64,000 nt of DNA from JAYODW01 sp038116745 (GTDB lineage: Bacteria; Pseudomonadota; Gammaproteobacteria; Ga0077536), in assembly GCA_038116745.1 (NCBI GenBank), contig JAYODW010000005.1, forward strand, positions 61,137-125,136, read 5' to 3'. Below, in pieces: positions 1-9,118 of the stretch (position 1 is its first letter; each line of letters begins with the position of its first letter). Made by a program: the position numbers and the translations under genes. Under the pieces are notes generated by a model. It was given only the letters and a program-made list of their open reading frames with translations, searched no databases and was not told the DNA's origin.

Positions 1-1242
1 GAAATCCCTGTCCACTACGTCGAGGGAAACGACAGCGGCGCCACGCAAGGCCGCTTTCCGGAGACGCAAATTCAGTAGAGGCTGCTCGTGGCGAGGATGG
101 GCCCCGATCAGGACGGCTGCGCCCGCTTTCTCGAGCTGTTCAAGCTCAGGAACCGAAGGGAAACGTGCATCGTCGTCTTGCCCGGAAAAATCGGACTGCC
201 GCAAACGATGATCGATGTTGTCCGACCCCAGACCTCTGACCAAGGCCTGCGCCAACAGCAGTTCTTCATTGGTGCAAGAGGGAGACATCAGCGTTACGAG
301 CTGCCCGACTTGCCCTTGCGACGCTTGCGCCAAGTGCTCACAAACAAAGTCCAGAGCAGTTTCCCAGTCGACCTCAGCCCAACGCCCATTGCGCTTCAGT
401 TTAGGCACGAGCAGTCGCTCTGGATGGCTCAGACCAAAGTGACTGTACCGATCACGGTCAGACAGCCAGGACTCGTTTACAGCGTCGTTTTCCCGGGGAA
501 CTACCCGCTTGATGGCCTGACCTTTAACGTGAAAATTAAGGTTCGATCCGAGTCCGTCATGGGAAGAGACGCCTGCGACCTGTTTCAATTCCCAAGCGCG
601 CGCGGAATAGCGATAGGGCTTGTTGGTCAGCGCTCCTACGGGACAAAGGTCAATCACGTTGCCCGAAAGTTCGGAAGTCATCGCTTTCTGAACGTAAGTC
701 CCGATTTCCATGTGTTCGCCGCGCCCAGTCGCGCCCAGCTCACGAAGACCGGCAATTTCCTCACCAAACCTCACGCAGCGCGTGCAATGAATGCAGCGGG
801 TCATATCAGTCTGCACGAGGGGGCCGATGTCTTTGTCGCGCACCACCCGTTTGCTTTCGCTGAAACGAGAAACATCGCTCCCATAACCCATAGCGAGATC
901 CTGCAGCTCGCACTCACCACCCTGGTCGCAGATTGGGCAATCCAGCGGGTGATTGATTAACAGGAACTCCATGGTCGCGTGCTGCGCAGCAACTGCTTTC
1001 TCAGAGCGGGTAAAAACCTTCATCCCGTCCATCACCGGGGTAGCGCAAGCCGGCATCGGCTTTGGCGCTCGCTCTACTTCGACCAGGCACATGCGGCAGT
1101 TTGCAGCGACCGACAAGTTCTTGTGATAGCAGAATCGGGGAACATAAATCCCTGCGGCGTCGGTGGCCTCTATCAGCATCGAGCCCTTACGAGCTTCGAG
1201 CTCCTGGCCATCCACTTCAATTTTGACAGTGTCTTCGCTCAT
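1..1242 (-). CDS. nuoG: NADH-quinone oxidoreductase subunit G, 5' part (cut by left window edge)
   Basis: This is the peripheral-arm subunit of respiratory complex I that carries several iron-sulfur clusters passing electrons from NADH towards quinone. The minus strand is open from the ATG at 1242 to the window edge, giving 414 codons of a protein that is usually 700-900 residues. The N-terminal [2Fe-2S] ligands are visible as C38, C49, C52 and C66. They are followed by a His98/C102/C105/C111 cluster typical of N5 and by a CxxCxxC set at about C150-C156, with a later Cys in LCPVGAL. The start lies 9 nt after the nuoF stop, as expected inside one operon. The C-terminal molybdopterin-oxidoreductase-like part lies outside the window. 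Confidence 0.96.
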   Translation of the reverse strand, partial: MSEDTVKIEVDGQELEARKGSMLIEATDAAGIYVPRFCYHKNLSVAANCRMCLVEVERAPKPMPACATPVMDGMKVFTRSEKAVAAQHATMEFLLINHPLDCPICDQGGECELQDLAMGYGSDVSRFSESKRVVRDKDIGPLVQTDMTRCIHCTRCVRFGEEIAGLRELGATGRGEHMEIGTYVQKAMTSELSGNVIDLCPVGALTNKPYRYSARAWELKQVAGVSSHDGLGSNLNFHVKGQAIKRVVPRENDAVNESWLSDRDRYSHFGLSHPERLLVPKLKRNGRWAEVDWETALDFVCEHLAQASQGQVGQLVTLMSPSCTNEELLLAQALVRGLGSDNIDHRLRQSDFSGQDDDARFPSVPELEQLEKAGAAVLIGAHPRHEQPLLNLRLRKAALRGAAVVSLDVVDRDF

Positions 1243-1251
1243 CAGACTTCT

Positions 1252-2556
1252 TCAGGCGGCTGCAGATTGGCGCTCGCGGCTCATCACGCTGCAACCATGC
1301 TCGATGTAGTGCTCAAATTCGTGGCGGAAATGCCGCACGAAGCTGCGCACCGGCATAGCCGCAGCGTCGCCAAGGGCGCAGATCGTGCGGCCTTCGATTT
1401 TGCTGGCGACCAGATCCAGTCTGTCCAGGTCTTCCGGCCGGCCTTCGCCCTCGACAATACGACTGAGCATTCGATACAGCCAGCCAGTGCCCTCTCGGCA
1501 GGGGGTGCACTGACCGCAGGATTCAGCATAGTAAAACCGCGATATCCGCCGCAGGACCTGGACCATATCGGTCGTGTCGTCCATCACGATGACGGCGCCG
1601 GAGCCGAGCATGGAACCCGCAGCAGAGATTGAGTCGTAGTCCATATCGACTTCGAGCATGGCCGCGCCGGGGAGCACGGGCACTGAGGAGCCGCCAGGGA
1701 TCACGGCCTTGAGTTCTCGCCCGTTCAGCACGCCGCCAGCAAGTCCCAGCAGATCACGGAAAGACGTCCCCATAGGGATCTCGAAATTCCCCGGTCTATT
1801 CACATGCCCGCTCACCGAAAAAATCTTCGTCCCGCCGTTGTTGGGTTTGCCCAGACCGGCAAACCACTCCGCGCCTTTACGCAGAATGGTCGGAACGGAA
1901 GACAGGGATTCCGTGTTATTTATCGTCGTTGGCTGACCGTAGAGCCCATAGCTTGCGGGGAAGGGTGGTTTGAATCGCGGCTGACCCTTTTTACCTTCAA
2001 GCGATTCGAGCAGCGCCGTTTCCTCTCCGCAGATATACGCGCCGGCGCCCAGATGGTCATACAAATCAAAATGTATTCCGGTGCCGCGGATGTCCCGGCC
2101 GAGCAGGCCTTCTGCATAGGCCTCTTTCAGCGCCTGTTGGAAACGCAGCCCTGGTTCATCCAGAAATTCGCCACGCATGTAGTTGTAGCCCACAGTGGCG
2201 CCGATCGCGTAGCCCGCAATGGCCATACCCTCCACCAGCGCGTGGGGGTTGAAACGAAGAATGTCGCGGTCTTTACAGGTGCCCGGCTCCGATTCGTCGG
2301 AGTTACAGACGATGTATTTCTGCATGTCACCCTGGGGCATGAAGCTCCACTTGACGCCGGCAGGAAATCCCGCGCCTCCCCGCCCCCTAAGGCCTGAGGC
2401 TTTAACTGTTTCGATGATTTCGCCAGGTGGCGTTTTGTCCCGCAGGATTTTTTCCCAGGCTTCGTAGCCACCAATTTTTCGGTAGCTCTCGTAGGTCCAG
2501 GGCTGTTCAAACTGCAAGGTCGCGTAACAGTTCTGGTTCAAAACAATGTCAGTCAT
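1252..2556 (-). CDS. nuoF: NADH-quinone oxidoreductase subunit F (NADH/FMN-binding)
   Basis: This subunit binds NADH and FMN and holds the [4Fe-4S] cluster N3, so it is the electron entry point of complex I. The 434-residue length is normal. The glycine-rich FMN/NADH loop GRGGAGFPAGVKW lies near residue 58, a second nucleotide loop GAGAYICGEETALLES near residue 170, and the N3 ligands appear as ESCGQCTPCREG near residue 350 with a further Cys in TICALGD. Its ATG overlaps the nuoE stop as ATGA, which suggests translational coupling with its partner NuoE. Confidence 0.97.
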   Translation of the reverse strand: MTDIVLNQNCYATLQFEQPWTYESYRKIGGYEAWEKILRDKTPPGEIIETVKASGLRGRGGAGFPAGVKWSFMPQGDMQKYIVCNSDESEPGTCKDRDILRFNPHALVEGMAIAGYAIGATVGYNYMRGEFLDEPGLRFQQALKEAYAEGLLGRDIRGTGIHFDLYDHLGAGAYICGEETALLESLEGKKGQPRFKPPFPASYGLYGQPTTINNTESLSSVPTILRKGAEWFAGLGKPNNGGTKIFSVSGHVNRPGNFEIPMGTSFRDLLGLAGGVLNGRELKAVIPGGSSVPVLPGAAMLEVDMDYDSISAAGSMLGSGAVIVMDDTTDMVQVLRRISRFYYAESCGQCTPCREGTGWLYRMLSRIVEGEGRPEDLDRLDLVASKIEGRTICALGDAAAMPVRSFVRHFRHEFEHYIEHGCSVMSRERQSAAA

Positions 2557-3059
2557 TCGAGCCCGTCCAGAATCTGATCCACCCGTTCTGGGGTCAGATT
2601 TTCGTGATAGACGTGATCAACCTGCATCATCGGCGCACCGCAGCAGGCTGCCAGACACTCCTCTTCCCGCTTGAGAAAAATGCGCCCGTCGGCAGTCGAC
2701 TCCCCAAGCTTGATCCCCAGCTTCTGCTCAATGTGCGACACGATTTCATCGCTACCACGAAGCATGCACGAAACATTAGTGCAGACTGCGACATGATGGC
2801 GTCCACACGGCACCGTCTCGATCATTGAATAGAAGGTCGCTACTTCATATACCGCCACACGCGGCATTTGCAGATAGTCAGCCACCGCATCCATCAACGA
2901 AGGTGTGACGTAGCCTTCATTCTCGTGCTGCACTTCTCGCAACGCGGCGAGCACCGCGGATTGTTTCTGATCCGCTGGGTATTTGGCGACCCAATGGTCT
3001 ATGACTTCCATCGCGTGCGCACTGAGCGGGGTATTGGAAGGCGTTGAATCGTGGCTCAT
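2553..3059 (-). CDS. nuoE: NADH-quinone oxidoreductase subunit E (thioredoxin-fold [2Fe-2S])
   Basis: This is the small thioredoxin-fold subunit that carries the [2Fe-2S] cluster N1a beside NuoF. At 168 residues it has the usual length. The four cluster ligands show the expected spacing, with the first pair in VAVCTNVSC and the second pair in ECLAACCGAPMMQ. It starts one base before the nuoD stop codon and overlaps the nuoF start by 4 nt, so it is an internal gene of the nuo operon. Confidence 0.97.
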   Translation of the reverse strand: MSHDSTPSNTPLSAHAMEVIDHWVAKYPADQKQSAVLAALREVQHENEGYVTPSLMDAVADYLQMPRVAVYEVATFYSMIETVPCGRHHVAVCTNVSCMLRGSDEIVSHIEQKLGIKLGESTADGRIFLKREEECLAACCGAPMMQVDHVYHENLTPERVDQILDGLE

Positions 3060-3060
3060 G

Positions 3061-4314
3061 TCAGCGATCTATCTCACCGAAAACGACATCCATGGTGCCA
3101 ATGACGGCGACGACGTCGGCGAGCATGTGGCCGCGCACCATTTCGTCCATCGCCGATAAGTGCGCGAATCCAGGCGCACGCGCCTTCAATCTGTACGGCT
3201 TGTTTGCACCGTCTGAGACCAGGTAGATACCGAACTCTCCTTTGGGATGTTCAACCGCGGCATAGACCTCACCCGCAGGAACGCAATAGCCCTCGGTGAA
3301 AAGCTTGAAATGATGGATGAGCGATTCCATATCGCTCTTCATCTGCCCTCTGGCCGGAGGCGCAAGTTTGCGGTCGTCAAGCATCACCGGACCCGGATTC
3401 GCGCGCAGCCAGCTGATGCACTGTTTGATGAGATGCGCTGACTGCCGCATCTCCTCGACCCTGACAAGGTAGCGGTCGTAACAATCTCCGTTCGTTCCGA
3501 TCGGAATGTCAAAATCCAGATCTGTGTAGATTTCGTAGGGTTGTTTTTTCCGAAGGTCCCACGCGACACCCGACCCTCGCAGCATGGGACCGGTAAAACC
3601 GAGTTCGAGTGCGCGTTCAGGCGTTACGATGCCGATATCCACCGTGCGCTGTTTCCAGATCCGGTTGTCGGTCAGCAGCGTTTCATACTCATCGACACAG
3701 GCGGGGAATCGTTCAGCGAAATCCTCGAGGAAGTCGAGCAGCGAGCCTTGTCGGTTCGCGTTCAGCGCTGCCACGTCCTTCTCGCTGCGCCATCTGGAAG
3801 CCTCGTATTGCGGCATCCTCTCCGGCAGGTCGCGGTATACGCCCCCGGGCCGATAGTAGGTTGCATGCATCCTGGTGCCTGAAACTGCTTCGTAGCAATC
3901 CATCAGGTCTTCCCGTTCCCGGAAGCAATACAGGAACATCGTCATAGCGCCGATATCGAGGCCGTGCGCTCCCAACCACATCAGATGGTTCAGAATCCGC
4001 GTGACTTCGTCGAACATCACCCTGATGTACTGCGCACGTATGGGAGGCGATATTCCCAGGAGCTTCTCGATCGCCAGAACGAAAGCGTGCTCGTTGCACA
4101 TCATCGACACGTAATCGAGTCGATCCATGTAGCCGATGCTCTGGTTGAAAGGCTTGTTTTCGGCAAGCTTTTCCGTCGCACGATGCAGCAGGCCGATATG
4201 CGGATCCGCGCGCTCGATGACTTCGCCGTCCATCTCCAGAACCAGACGGAGAACACCGTGGGCAGCCGGGTGCTGCGGCCCGAAATTGAGCGTCATGTTG
4301 CGAATTTCAGGCAT
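3061..4314 (-). CDS. nuoD: NADH-quinone oxidoreductase subunit D (49-kDa)
   Basis: This hydrogenase-like 49-kDa subunit helps form the quinone site of complex I next to NuoB. The 417-residue protein starts with the family pattern FGPQHPAAHGVLRL, in which the His is part of the quinone pocket, and ends with VIGTMDVVFGEIDR, a typical NuoD terminus. NuoC and NuoD are separate proteins here, unlike the fused NuoCD of enteric bacteria. The first codons overlap the end of nuoC by 8 nt. Confidence 0.97.
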   Translation of the reverse strand: MPEIRNMTLNFGPQHPAAHGVLRLVLEMDGEVIERADPHIGLLHRATEKLAENKPFNQSIGYMDRLDYVSMMCNEHAFVLAIEKLLGISPPIRAQYIRVMFDEVTRILNHLMWLGAHGLDIGAMTMFLYCFREREDLMDCYEAVSGTRMHATYYRPGGVYRDLPERMPQYEASRWRSEKDVAALNANRQGSLLDFLEDFAERFPACVDEYETLLTDNRIWKQRTVDIGIVTPERALELGFTGPMLRGSGVAWDLRKKQPYEIYTDLDFDIPIGTNGDCYDRYLVRVEEMRQSAHLIKQCISWLRANPGPVMLDDRKLAPPARGQMKSDMESLIHHFKLFTEGYCVPAGEVYAAVEHPKGEFGIYLVSDGANKPYRLKARAPGFAHLSAMDEMVRGHMLADVVAVIGTMDVVFGEIDR

Positions 4315-5008
4315 CGGCCACGCCCTGCGCCGGCTTAGAGCTGCTCAGCCAGTCTTCCTCACGGATAATCCTTGGCACCAGCGTACGCGGCTCAATGCTC
4401 ACGGGTTGATTGACCACGCGCCCTTTGTCCGGGTCATAACGCACCTCGACATAGCCCTCCAGCGGGAAATCCTTACGGAACGGGTGCCCGATGAACCCGT
4501 AATCGGTCAGGATACGACGCAGGTCAGGATGCCCATCGAAAAGGATCCCGAACAAATCGAAGGCTTCTCGTTCGTACCAGTTGGCCACCGGCCAGAGTTC
4601 GCAAACGGAGGCAACACGCGGCAGCTCTTCGCTCAGGCGTGTACGTACACGGAGACGCCAGTTATGCTTGACCGACAACAGGTGATAGACGACCGCGAAG
4701 CGACCCTTCCCATCGGACGGCTGCGCACGGGCTCCTTCGGCAACGGCCCGGCTGAAGCCCGAATTTGTCGCGCCCCGAGTCTGCCAGTCGGCCTGACCAT
4801 AAGTCAGGAAGTCCACCCCTGAGAGATCGCTGAGCTGCTCGAAGGACAGCTCATCGTGCTGCTTGACTACTTGCATACAGTGCAGCAGCTGACTTGGCTC
4901 CACGTCGACCACGACTTGATTTAATCGACATCGGCTGATGGCGCCGAAGCCTCCAAGCGCAGCCGCAAGGGCCGCCTCCAGCACGTCTGTCCTGGTCTGA
5001 GAGTTCAT
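4307..5008 (-). CDS. nuoC: NADH-quinone oxidoreductase subunit C (30-kDa)
   Basis: This is the 30-kDa peripheral-arm subunit of complex I. The protein has 233 residues and carries the family signature around residues 150-190 (YEREAFDLFGILFDGHPDL followed by RRILTDYGF and GHPFRKDFPLEG). The start at 5008 lies 5 nt after the nuoB stop. It is a stand-alone NuoC, not a NuoCD fusion. The less conserved region near residues 80-100, with an Arg/Gln-rich stretch, looks like a lineage-specific loop. Confidence 0.95.
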   Translation of the reverse strand: MNSQTRTDVLEAALAAALGGFGAISRCRLNQVVVDVEPSQLLHCMQVVKQHDELSFEQLSDLSGVDFLTYGQADWQTRGATNSGFSRAVAEGARAQPSDGKGRFAVVYHLLSVKHNWRLRVRTRLSEELPRVASVCELWPVANWYEREAFDLFGILFDGHPDLRRILTDYGFIGHPFRKDFPLEGYVEVRYDPDKGRVVNQPVSIEPRTLVPRIIREEDWLSSSKPAQGVADA

Positions 5009-5013
5009 CCGCT

Positions 5014-5487
5014 TTAAGCTCGGTTAATCGTCCGCGACCGCTTGATTTTGTTCTGTAGCTGCATAATCCCGAACAGCAGAGCTTCAGCCGTCGGCGGGCA
5101 ACCCGGCACGTAGATATCGACGGGGACGATCCGGTCGCAGCCACGGGTCACAGAATATGAGTAGTGGTAATACCCGCCTCCATTCGCGCACGAGCCCATG
5201 GAGATCACCCACTTCGGTTCGGTCATCTGGTCGTAGACTTTGCGCAAAGCCGGAGCCATTTTGTTAACCAGTGTTCCCGCTACAATCATGACGTCAGACT
5301 GCCGGGGGCTCGGTCGGAAGACCACGCCAAAACGATCCAGGTCGTATCTCGATGCGCCCGCCTGCATCATCTCGACAGCGCAACACGCCAGGCCGAATGT
5401 CATCGGCCACATCGAACCAGTACGCGCCCAGTTCACCAGCGCGTCAACCGTGGTTGTCACAAACCCGCGGCTCTCTAATTCGTTCAT
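5014..5487 (-). CDS. nuoB: NADH-quinone oxidoreductase subunit B (cluster N2)
   Basis: NuoB holds [4Fe-4S] cluster N2, which delivers electrons to quinone. The ligands are visible as adjacent cysteines in GLACCAVEMM, a Cys in SMGSCANGGGYYH and one in YVPGCPPTAEAL. The ATG at 5487 is preferred over an upstream in-frame ATG at 5514. It forms an ATGA overlap with the nuoA stop and follows a GGAG ribosome site, whereas the longer version would run 31 nt into nuoA. This gives 157 residues, normal for the family. Confidence 0.96.
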   Translation of the reverse strand: MNELESRGFVTTTVDALVNWARTGSMWPMTFGLACCAVEMMQAGASRYDLDRFGVVFRPSPRQSDVMIVAGTLVNKMAPALRKVYDQMTEPKWVISMGSCANGGGYYHYSYSVTRGCDRIVPVDIYVPGCPPTAEALLFGIMQLQNKIKRSRTINRA

Positions 5488-5852
5488 TCCCACTCCAGAG
5501 CCCCTCTGCGCCACTCGTAGATAAAACCAACGACCAGAATTCCCAGAAAGATCATCATCGCCCAGAAGCCGTACGCCCCGATATCTTCAAGAACCACGGC
5601 CCAGGGAAAGAAAAATGCAATCTCGAGATCGAAAATAATGAACAGGATCGCGACCAGGTAGTACCGGACGTCGAACTTCATGCGTGCATCTTCGAAAGCC
5701 TCGAATCCGCACTCATAGGGGGAAGACTTTTCGCTGTCCGGCCTGCGGGTGCCCAGGATCTGGCTGATGCCGAAACTAGCGCCCAACGATACGACACCTA
5801 TCCCTACGCCGATCACGACGAAAATCAGGATAGGCAGATAGAGTTCGAGCAC
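5484..5852 (-). CDS. nuoA: NADH-quinone oxidoreductase subunit A (membrane)
   Basis: This is a small membrane subunit of complex I with three predicted transmembrane helices and 122 residues. The family signature SPYECGFEAFEDARMKF is followed by DVRYYLVAILFIIFDLEIAF in the second half. It is the first gene of the nuo operon, which runs leftwards out of the window. About 180 bases separate it from the upstream tRNA-Leu gene, and the operon promoter is probably there, though I see no convincing sigma-70 pair. Confidence 0.95.
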   Translation of the reverse strand: MLELYLPILIFVVIGVGIGVVSLGASFGISQILGTRRPDSEKSSPYECGFEAFEDARMKFDVRYYLVAILFIIFDLEIAFFFPWAVVLEDIGAYGFWAMMIFLGILVVGFIYEWRRGALEWE

Positions 5853-5993
5853 TGTAAGAAAAACCTTTCAGATCTTTGGTCCGCGGTGAGCGCTCGGATT
5901 GTACCCGAATCACCCCCGACCGCGTCGGGCGCGCCGGAACGGCATACTCTCTATTTGTGCTCTCAATCACCATCTATACGCTGGATAGTCTGA

Positions 5994-6014
5994 GTCTGTT
6001 GCTGAGCTACAGAC
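5994..6014. other. Short inverted repeat between tRNA-Leu and nuoA
   Basis: GTCTGT and ACAGAC arms of 6 bp flank a 9-base loop. On the minus strand it lies just downstream of tRNA-Leu(GAG), so it could be a processing or weak termination structure for the tRNA transcript. There is no U-tract. It is the only obvious structure in the 5853-6033 spacer. Confidence 0.3.
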
Positions 6015-6033
6015 GCATGGGTTCCGCTTTCGA

Positions 6034-6118
6034 TGGTGCCGATGGCCGGAGTCGAACCGGCACGCCTCTCGGCACTGCCCCCTCAAGACAGCGTGTCTAC
6101 CAATTCCACCACATCGGC
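6034..6118 (-). tRNA. tRNA-Leu (anticodon GAG)
   Basis: An 85-nt class II tRNA with encoded CCA. The acceptor GCCGATG pairs with the 3' CATCGGC. The D-arm is TGGTGGAATTGGTAGACAC. The anticodon stem CTGTC/GGCAG (one T-G pair) encloses the loop TTGAGGG with anticodon GAG. A long variable arm precedes the T-arm CCGGTTCGACTCCGG. It sits between secG and nuoA, the order known from Xanthomonas-type genomes. Confidence 0.97.
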
Positions 6119-6246
6119 TGAAAGCAACACTGGTCGGCGGTCCACCCTGGGGCGTTCGCCGCGCCGCGCGCATGATACGCAAAGGGTCGGCCGCATTCCA
6201 TCACCGCCAGAGCCCACACGGGGCTTGCACTTCACGTCCTCTGTGT

Positions 6247-6630
6247 CTACGGCTTATCTGCCGGAACTGGCGGAAGATCGTCATTGATCACCGGCGCCGC
6301 GGGTACCGCCGGCGTTTCCTTGACTCCTGTGTCGGCACCGACAGCTGTCGTCGGTAAATCGACCGTATCGAGCAGGCTGTTACTATCGACGCGAGCGCCA
6401 TAAAGGTTTGCGAGCAACAGGCTGTTCAGCAGAAAAAGGGTCGCCAGAATTGCTGTCGTGCGCGATAAAAATGAAGCAGACCCGCGTGCACCGAACACCG
6501 TCGCGGAAGCACCGCTGCCGAAAGCCGCCCCGGCTGTGGCGCCTTTGCCCTGCTGCAGCAGAATGATTCCGATGAGCAGCAGCGCCAGGACCAGGTGAAC
6601 AGCCAGCAGAACAGAAAACATCATGGACAT
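6247..6630 (-). CDS. secG: Preprotein translocase subunit SecG
   Basis: SecG is a small inner-membrane subunit of the SecYEG translocon that assists SecA-driven protein export. The 127-residue protein has two hydrophobic helices (about residues 5-25 and 55-75) around the conserved LLQQGKGATAGAAFGSGASA loop. The C-terminal tail is long and rich in Pro, Ala and Asp, a common variable feature. It starts 12 nt after the tpiA stop, so tpiA and secG are probably cotranscribed, with tRNA-Leu downstream. Confidence 0.95.
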   Translation of the reverse strand: MSMMFSVLLAVHLVLALLLIGIILLQQGKGATAGAAFGSGASATVFGARGSASFLSRTTAILATLFLLNSLLLANLYGARVDSNSLLDTVDLPTTAVGADTGVKETPAVPAAPVINDDLPPVPADKP

Positions 6631-6642
6631 TCTTCGTCTCTC

Positions 6643-7413
6643 TTAACCATCATTGCGCCCGCTGGACTGAACCGCCGCGTCGCATATCGCGCCGAAGGAG
6701 GCTGCCTCCAGCGAAGCTCCCCCGATGAGGCCACCGTCTATATCCGGCATTGCGAACAGCTCAGCGGCGTTGTCCGGTTTCACACTGCCGCCGTACAGAA
6801 TCCTCACGCTAGCAGCGCGCTCGGGTGCTGCCGCGGCTATCAGCTGCCGAATCGTTTCGTGCACTGCTTGAGCCTGCTCCGGGGTCGCCGTCTCACCCGT
6901 ACCGATCGCCCAGATGGGCTCATAGGCAATTACCATCGAGCGCAGCAGAGACTCAGCGTCTTTATGTTCCAGGATCGTTCGCAGCTGTTCGCCTACGATG
7001 TCGCTGGTGGCACCGGTTTTCCTCTCCTCGAGTGTCTCGCCAACGCACAGAATGGTCGTCAGACCGTGTGCCTGCGCACGCCGCACTTTCGCAAACACCC
7101 GTTCGTCCGAGTCACCAAACATCTGCCGACGCTCTGAGTGCCCAAGGATGGTGAACTGGCACCCAAGGTCGACCAGCATTTCGGCAGCAATCTCGCCGGT
7201 GTATGCACCCGGCGCATATTCTGAACAGTCCTGCGCGCCGAGCTTCATCGCTGTGTCTTGAAGTAAATCTCTAACTTTCGCCAGGTAGGACGCGGGGGGG
7301 CAGAGCACGACGTCACAGGCGAAAGCCGACCCCGCCAAAGCCCGCACCATGGACGCCGCCATGGCTTTCGAACCGTTCATTTTCCAGTTGCCAGCGACTA
7401 GGGGACGGCGCAT
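6643..7413 (-). CDS. tpiA: Triose-phosphate isomerase
   Basis: This enzyme interconverts dihydroxyacetone phosphate and glyceraldehyde-3-phosphate in the cytosol. The N-terminal GNWKMNG carries the active-site Lys, LGHSERR the electrophilic His, and AYEPIWAIGTG the catalytic Glu. Phosphate-binding YGGSVKPDNA and GGLIGGASL close the barrel. I prefer the ATG at 7413 (256 residues, MRRPLVAGNWK) to the ATG at 7431, because family members begin just before this strand. Neither site has a clear Shine-Dalgarno sequence. Confidence 0.96.
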   Translation of the reverse strand: MRRPLVAGNWKMNGSKAMAASMVRALAGSAFACDVVLCPPASYLAKVRDLLQDTAMKLGAQDCSEYAPGAYTGEIAAEMLVDLGCQFTILGHSERRQMFGDSDERVFAKVRRAQAHGLTTILCVGETLEERKTGATSDIVGEQLRTILEHKDAESLLRSMVIAYEPIWAIGTGETATPEQAQAVHETIRQLIAAAAPERAASVRILYGGSVKPDNAAELFAMPDIDGGLIGGASLEAASFGAICDAAVQSSGRNDG

Positions 7414-7545
7414 CGCGGTGGAGATCCACATGGGGCGGGGTAAAAAGACGCGGCAGCTTAGCGACGCAGACGCGCGAAATCAATTAATCAGCGGCGACAA
7501 GTAAAGCCTGCTTGCGGCTTCTCCCATTGCAGAGTAGCCAGGCTC

Positions 7546-8355
7546 TCAGGAATGTACCGGCCGCTTCTCTTTTCCGGAACGCTGCTCAAGGCCGACAAGG
7601 TTGCACAGCTCCTCAAGCAGTGCGCCGCCGAGCTCAACAAAGCGACCAGCTCGCAGATCTGTGGGCAGCATTACATTGGCAAAACGCACCCGGCTCAGTC
7701 GGCTTACCTGCGCACCAACAGCTTCCCACAGCCGACGCACTTCGCGGTTCTGCCCACGCTGCAGCAGGCAGTAGTACCACTGGTTTGAGCCCTCTCCGCG
7801 TCCCGCCACAAGATCATCGAAACGGTGTTCCTCACCATCGATCGTCACCCCGTCACGCAGGCGCTGCAGCGCATTCTCCTCAACTCGTCCATAGACCCGC
7901 GCCGCGTACTCCCGGTCTACCCGATAGCTCGGGTGCATCAGACGATGCGCAAGCTCACCGTGCGTTGTGAACAGGAGCAGGCCGCTGGTATTGATGTCCA
8001 GGCGCCCGATGTTGATCCAGCGTCCGTTGGTAAGGCGAGGCAGGTGTTGGAAGACGTTCGGTCGCTTTTCAGGATCTTTGCGGGTGCACACCACACCGGC
8101 CGGCTTGTTGTATGCCAGCACGCGGACACCGGAGTCGGCCGGTTTGACATGAAAGGTCCTGCCGCCGTCGATCTGGATCCTGTCTCCAGGCACGACCCTG
8201 CAGCCTTGTTGTGCAACGTGGCCATTAACAAGCACGCGACCCTCGGCAATCTTCCGCTCAAGCGCTCTGCGCGAACCATGCCCTGCGCGCGCGAGCGCTT
8301 TGTGGATCCGCTCACCGTCGGGGCTCCCCTGTGCGGCTGGATTACTCTGATCCAA
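7546..8355 (-). CDS. rluB: Large-subunit rRNA pseudouridine synthase B (RluB family)
   Basis: RluB-type enzymes convert a uridine of 23S rRNA helix 80 to pseudouridine. The 269-residue protein has an S4 RNA-binding domain at residues 15-75 (HKALARAGHGSRRALERKI) and a synthase domain whose catalytic Asp lies in GRLDINTSGLLLFT. RREVRRLWEAVG-like sequence near the C-terminus fits the RsuA/RluB/E/F group. The stop of rluB and the genes scpB and scpA lie in the same direction with tiny gaps, the common scpA-scpB-rluB operon. The choice of RluB over RluE or RluF rests mainly on this context. Confidence 0.92.
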   Translation of the reverse strand: MDQSNPAAQGSPDGERIHKALARAGHGSRRALERKIAEGRVLVNGHVAQQGCRVVPGDRIQIDGGRTFHVKPADSGVRVLAYNKPAGVVCTRKDPEKRPNVFQHLPRLTNGRWINIGRLDINTSGLLLFTTHGELAHRLMHPSYRVDREYAARVYGRVEENALQRLRDGVTIDGEEHRFDDLVAGRGEGSNQWYYCLLQRGQNREVRRLWEAVGAQVSRLSRVRFANVMLPTDLRAGRFVELGGALLEELCNLVGLEQRSGKEKRPVHS

Positions 8356-8357
8356 GT

Positions 8358-9104
8358 TCAGTTACGCCCTGCGTCCGCCATTTCCTCGACAGCTGCCGGT
8401 GGCTCTTTGTCGGCTTCGGTCGATTGCGTCTGAGCTTCTGCGACGGCTTTCTCCATCTCTGGTTGAGCAGAATTCCCACTGTTTTCCACGGTCAAGGCCG
8501 GCACGGCCTCCGCATCGTCGGGCAAGACCGGCGACTCTCCATGGGCGCCGAACAGATCGACATTCAGGTCGTCGAAATCCTTCAGCTCTGCCAGGGATGG
8601 CAATTCGGCAAGAGTCTTCAGGCCGAAGTAATCCAGAAATTCGCGCGTCGTCGCGAAAACTGCCGGGCGACCGGGAACATCGCGGTGCCCGACAACCTTG
8701 ATCCAATTCCGGTCAAGCATCTGCCGGATAATGTTCGAGCTCACCGCAACACCCCTGATGTGCTCGATTTCCCCACGCGTTATCGGCTGTCGATAAGCGA
8801 TGATGGCCAATGTTTCGAGCAAAGCGCGGGAGTATCGCGGTTTGCGCTCATCCCAAAGTCGCCCCACCTGCGGTGCAAACTCGGCGCGGGCGCGGAATTT
8901 ATATCCGCTGGCAAGCTCCACCAGTTCGACCCCTTTTCCGCTGTAGTCGAGCTGCAGAGCTGCAACAACGCCGCGGATTTCATCCCGCGGAAGGCTATCC
9001 CCCTCACCAACCAGGCGAACGATGCGGTCAAGACTGAGGGGTTCTTCCGCCACCATAAGCAACGCCTCGACGACAGGTTTCAGCGGATTCGGTTCCTCGC
9101 TCAA
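8358..9104 (-). CDS. scpB: Segregation and condensation protein B
   Basis: ScpB is the winged-helix (kite) partner of the Smc-ScpAB condensin that compacts and segregates chromosomes. The 248-residue protein has the family core EALLMVAEEPLSLDRI at the N-terminus and LETLAIIAYRQPITRGEIEHI near residue 110. An acidic, low-complexity C-terminal tail of about 60 residues is typical and variable. It lies 14 nt after scpA and 2 nt before rluB, so all three are probably cotranscribed. Confidence 0.95.
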   Translation of the reverse strand: MSEEPNPLKPVVEALLMVAEEPLSLDRIVRLVGEGDSLPRDEIRGVVAALQLDYSGKGVELVELASGYKFRARAEFAPQVGRLWDERKPRYSRALLETLAIIAYRQPITRGEIEHIRGVAVSSNIIRQMLDRNWIKVVGHRDVPGRPAVFATTREFLDYFGLKTLAELPSLAELKDFDDLNVDLFGAHGESPVLPDDAEAVPALTVENSGNSAQPEMEKAVAEAQTQSTEADKEPPAAVEEMADAGRN

Positions 9105-9118
9105 GGGAATTCTCCAGG

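Noticed and set aside
88..2397. Long plus-strand frames at 88-960, 979-1632 and 1804-2397
   Set aside because: They lie antisense to nuoG and nuoF, whose minus-strand frames have clear iron-sulfur and flavin motifs.
5994..6033. Relic of a second tRNA after tRNA-Leu (GTAGCTCAGC-like string)
   Set aside because: The D-arm-like string has no matching acceptor, anticodon or T-arm around it; it is better explained as a small hairpin.
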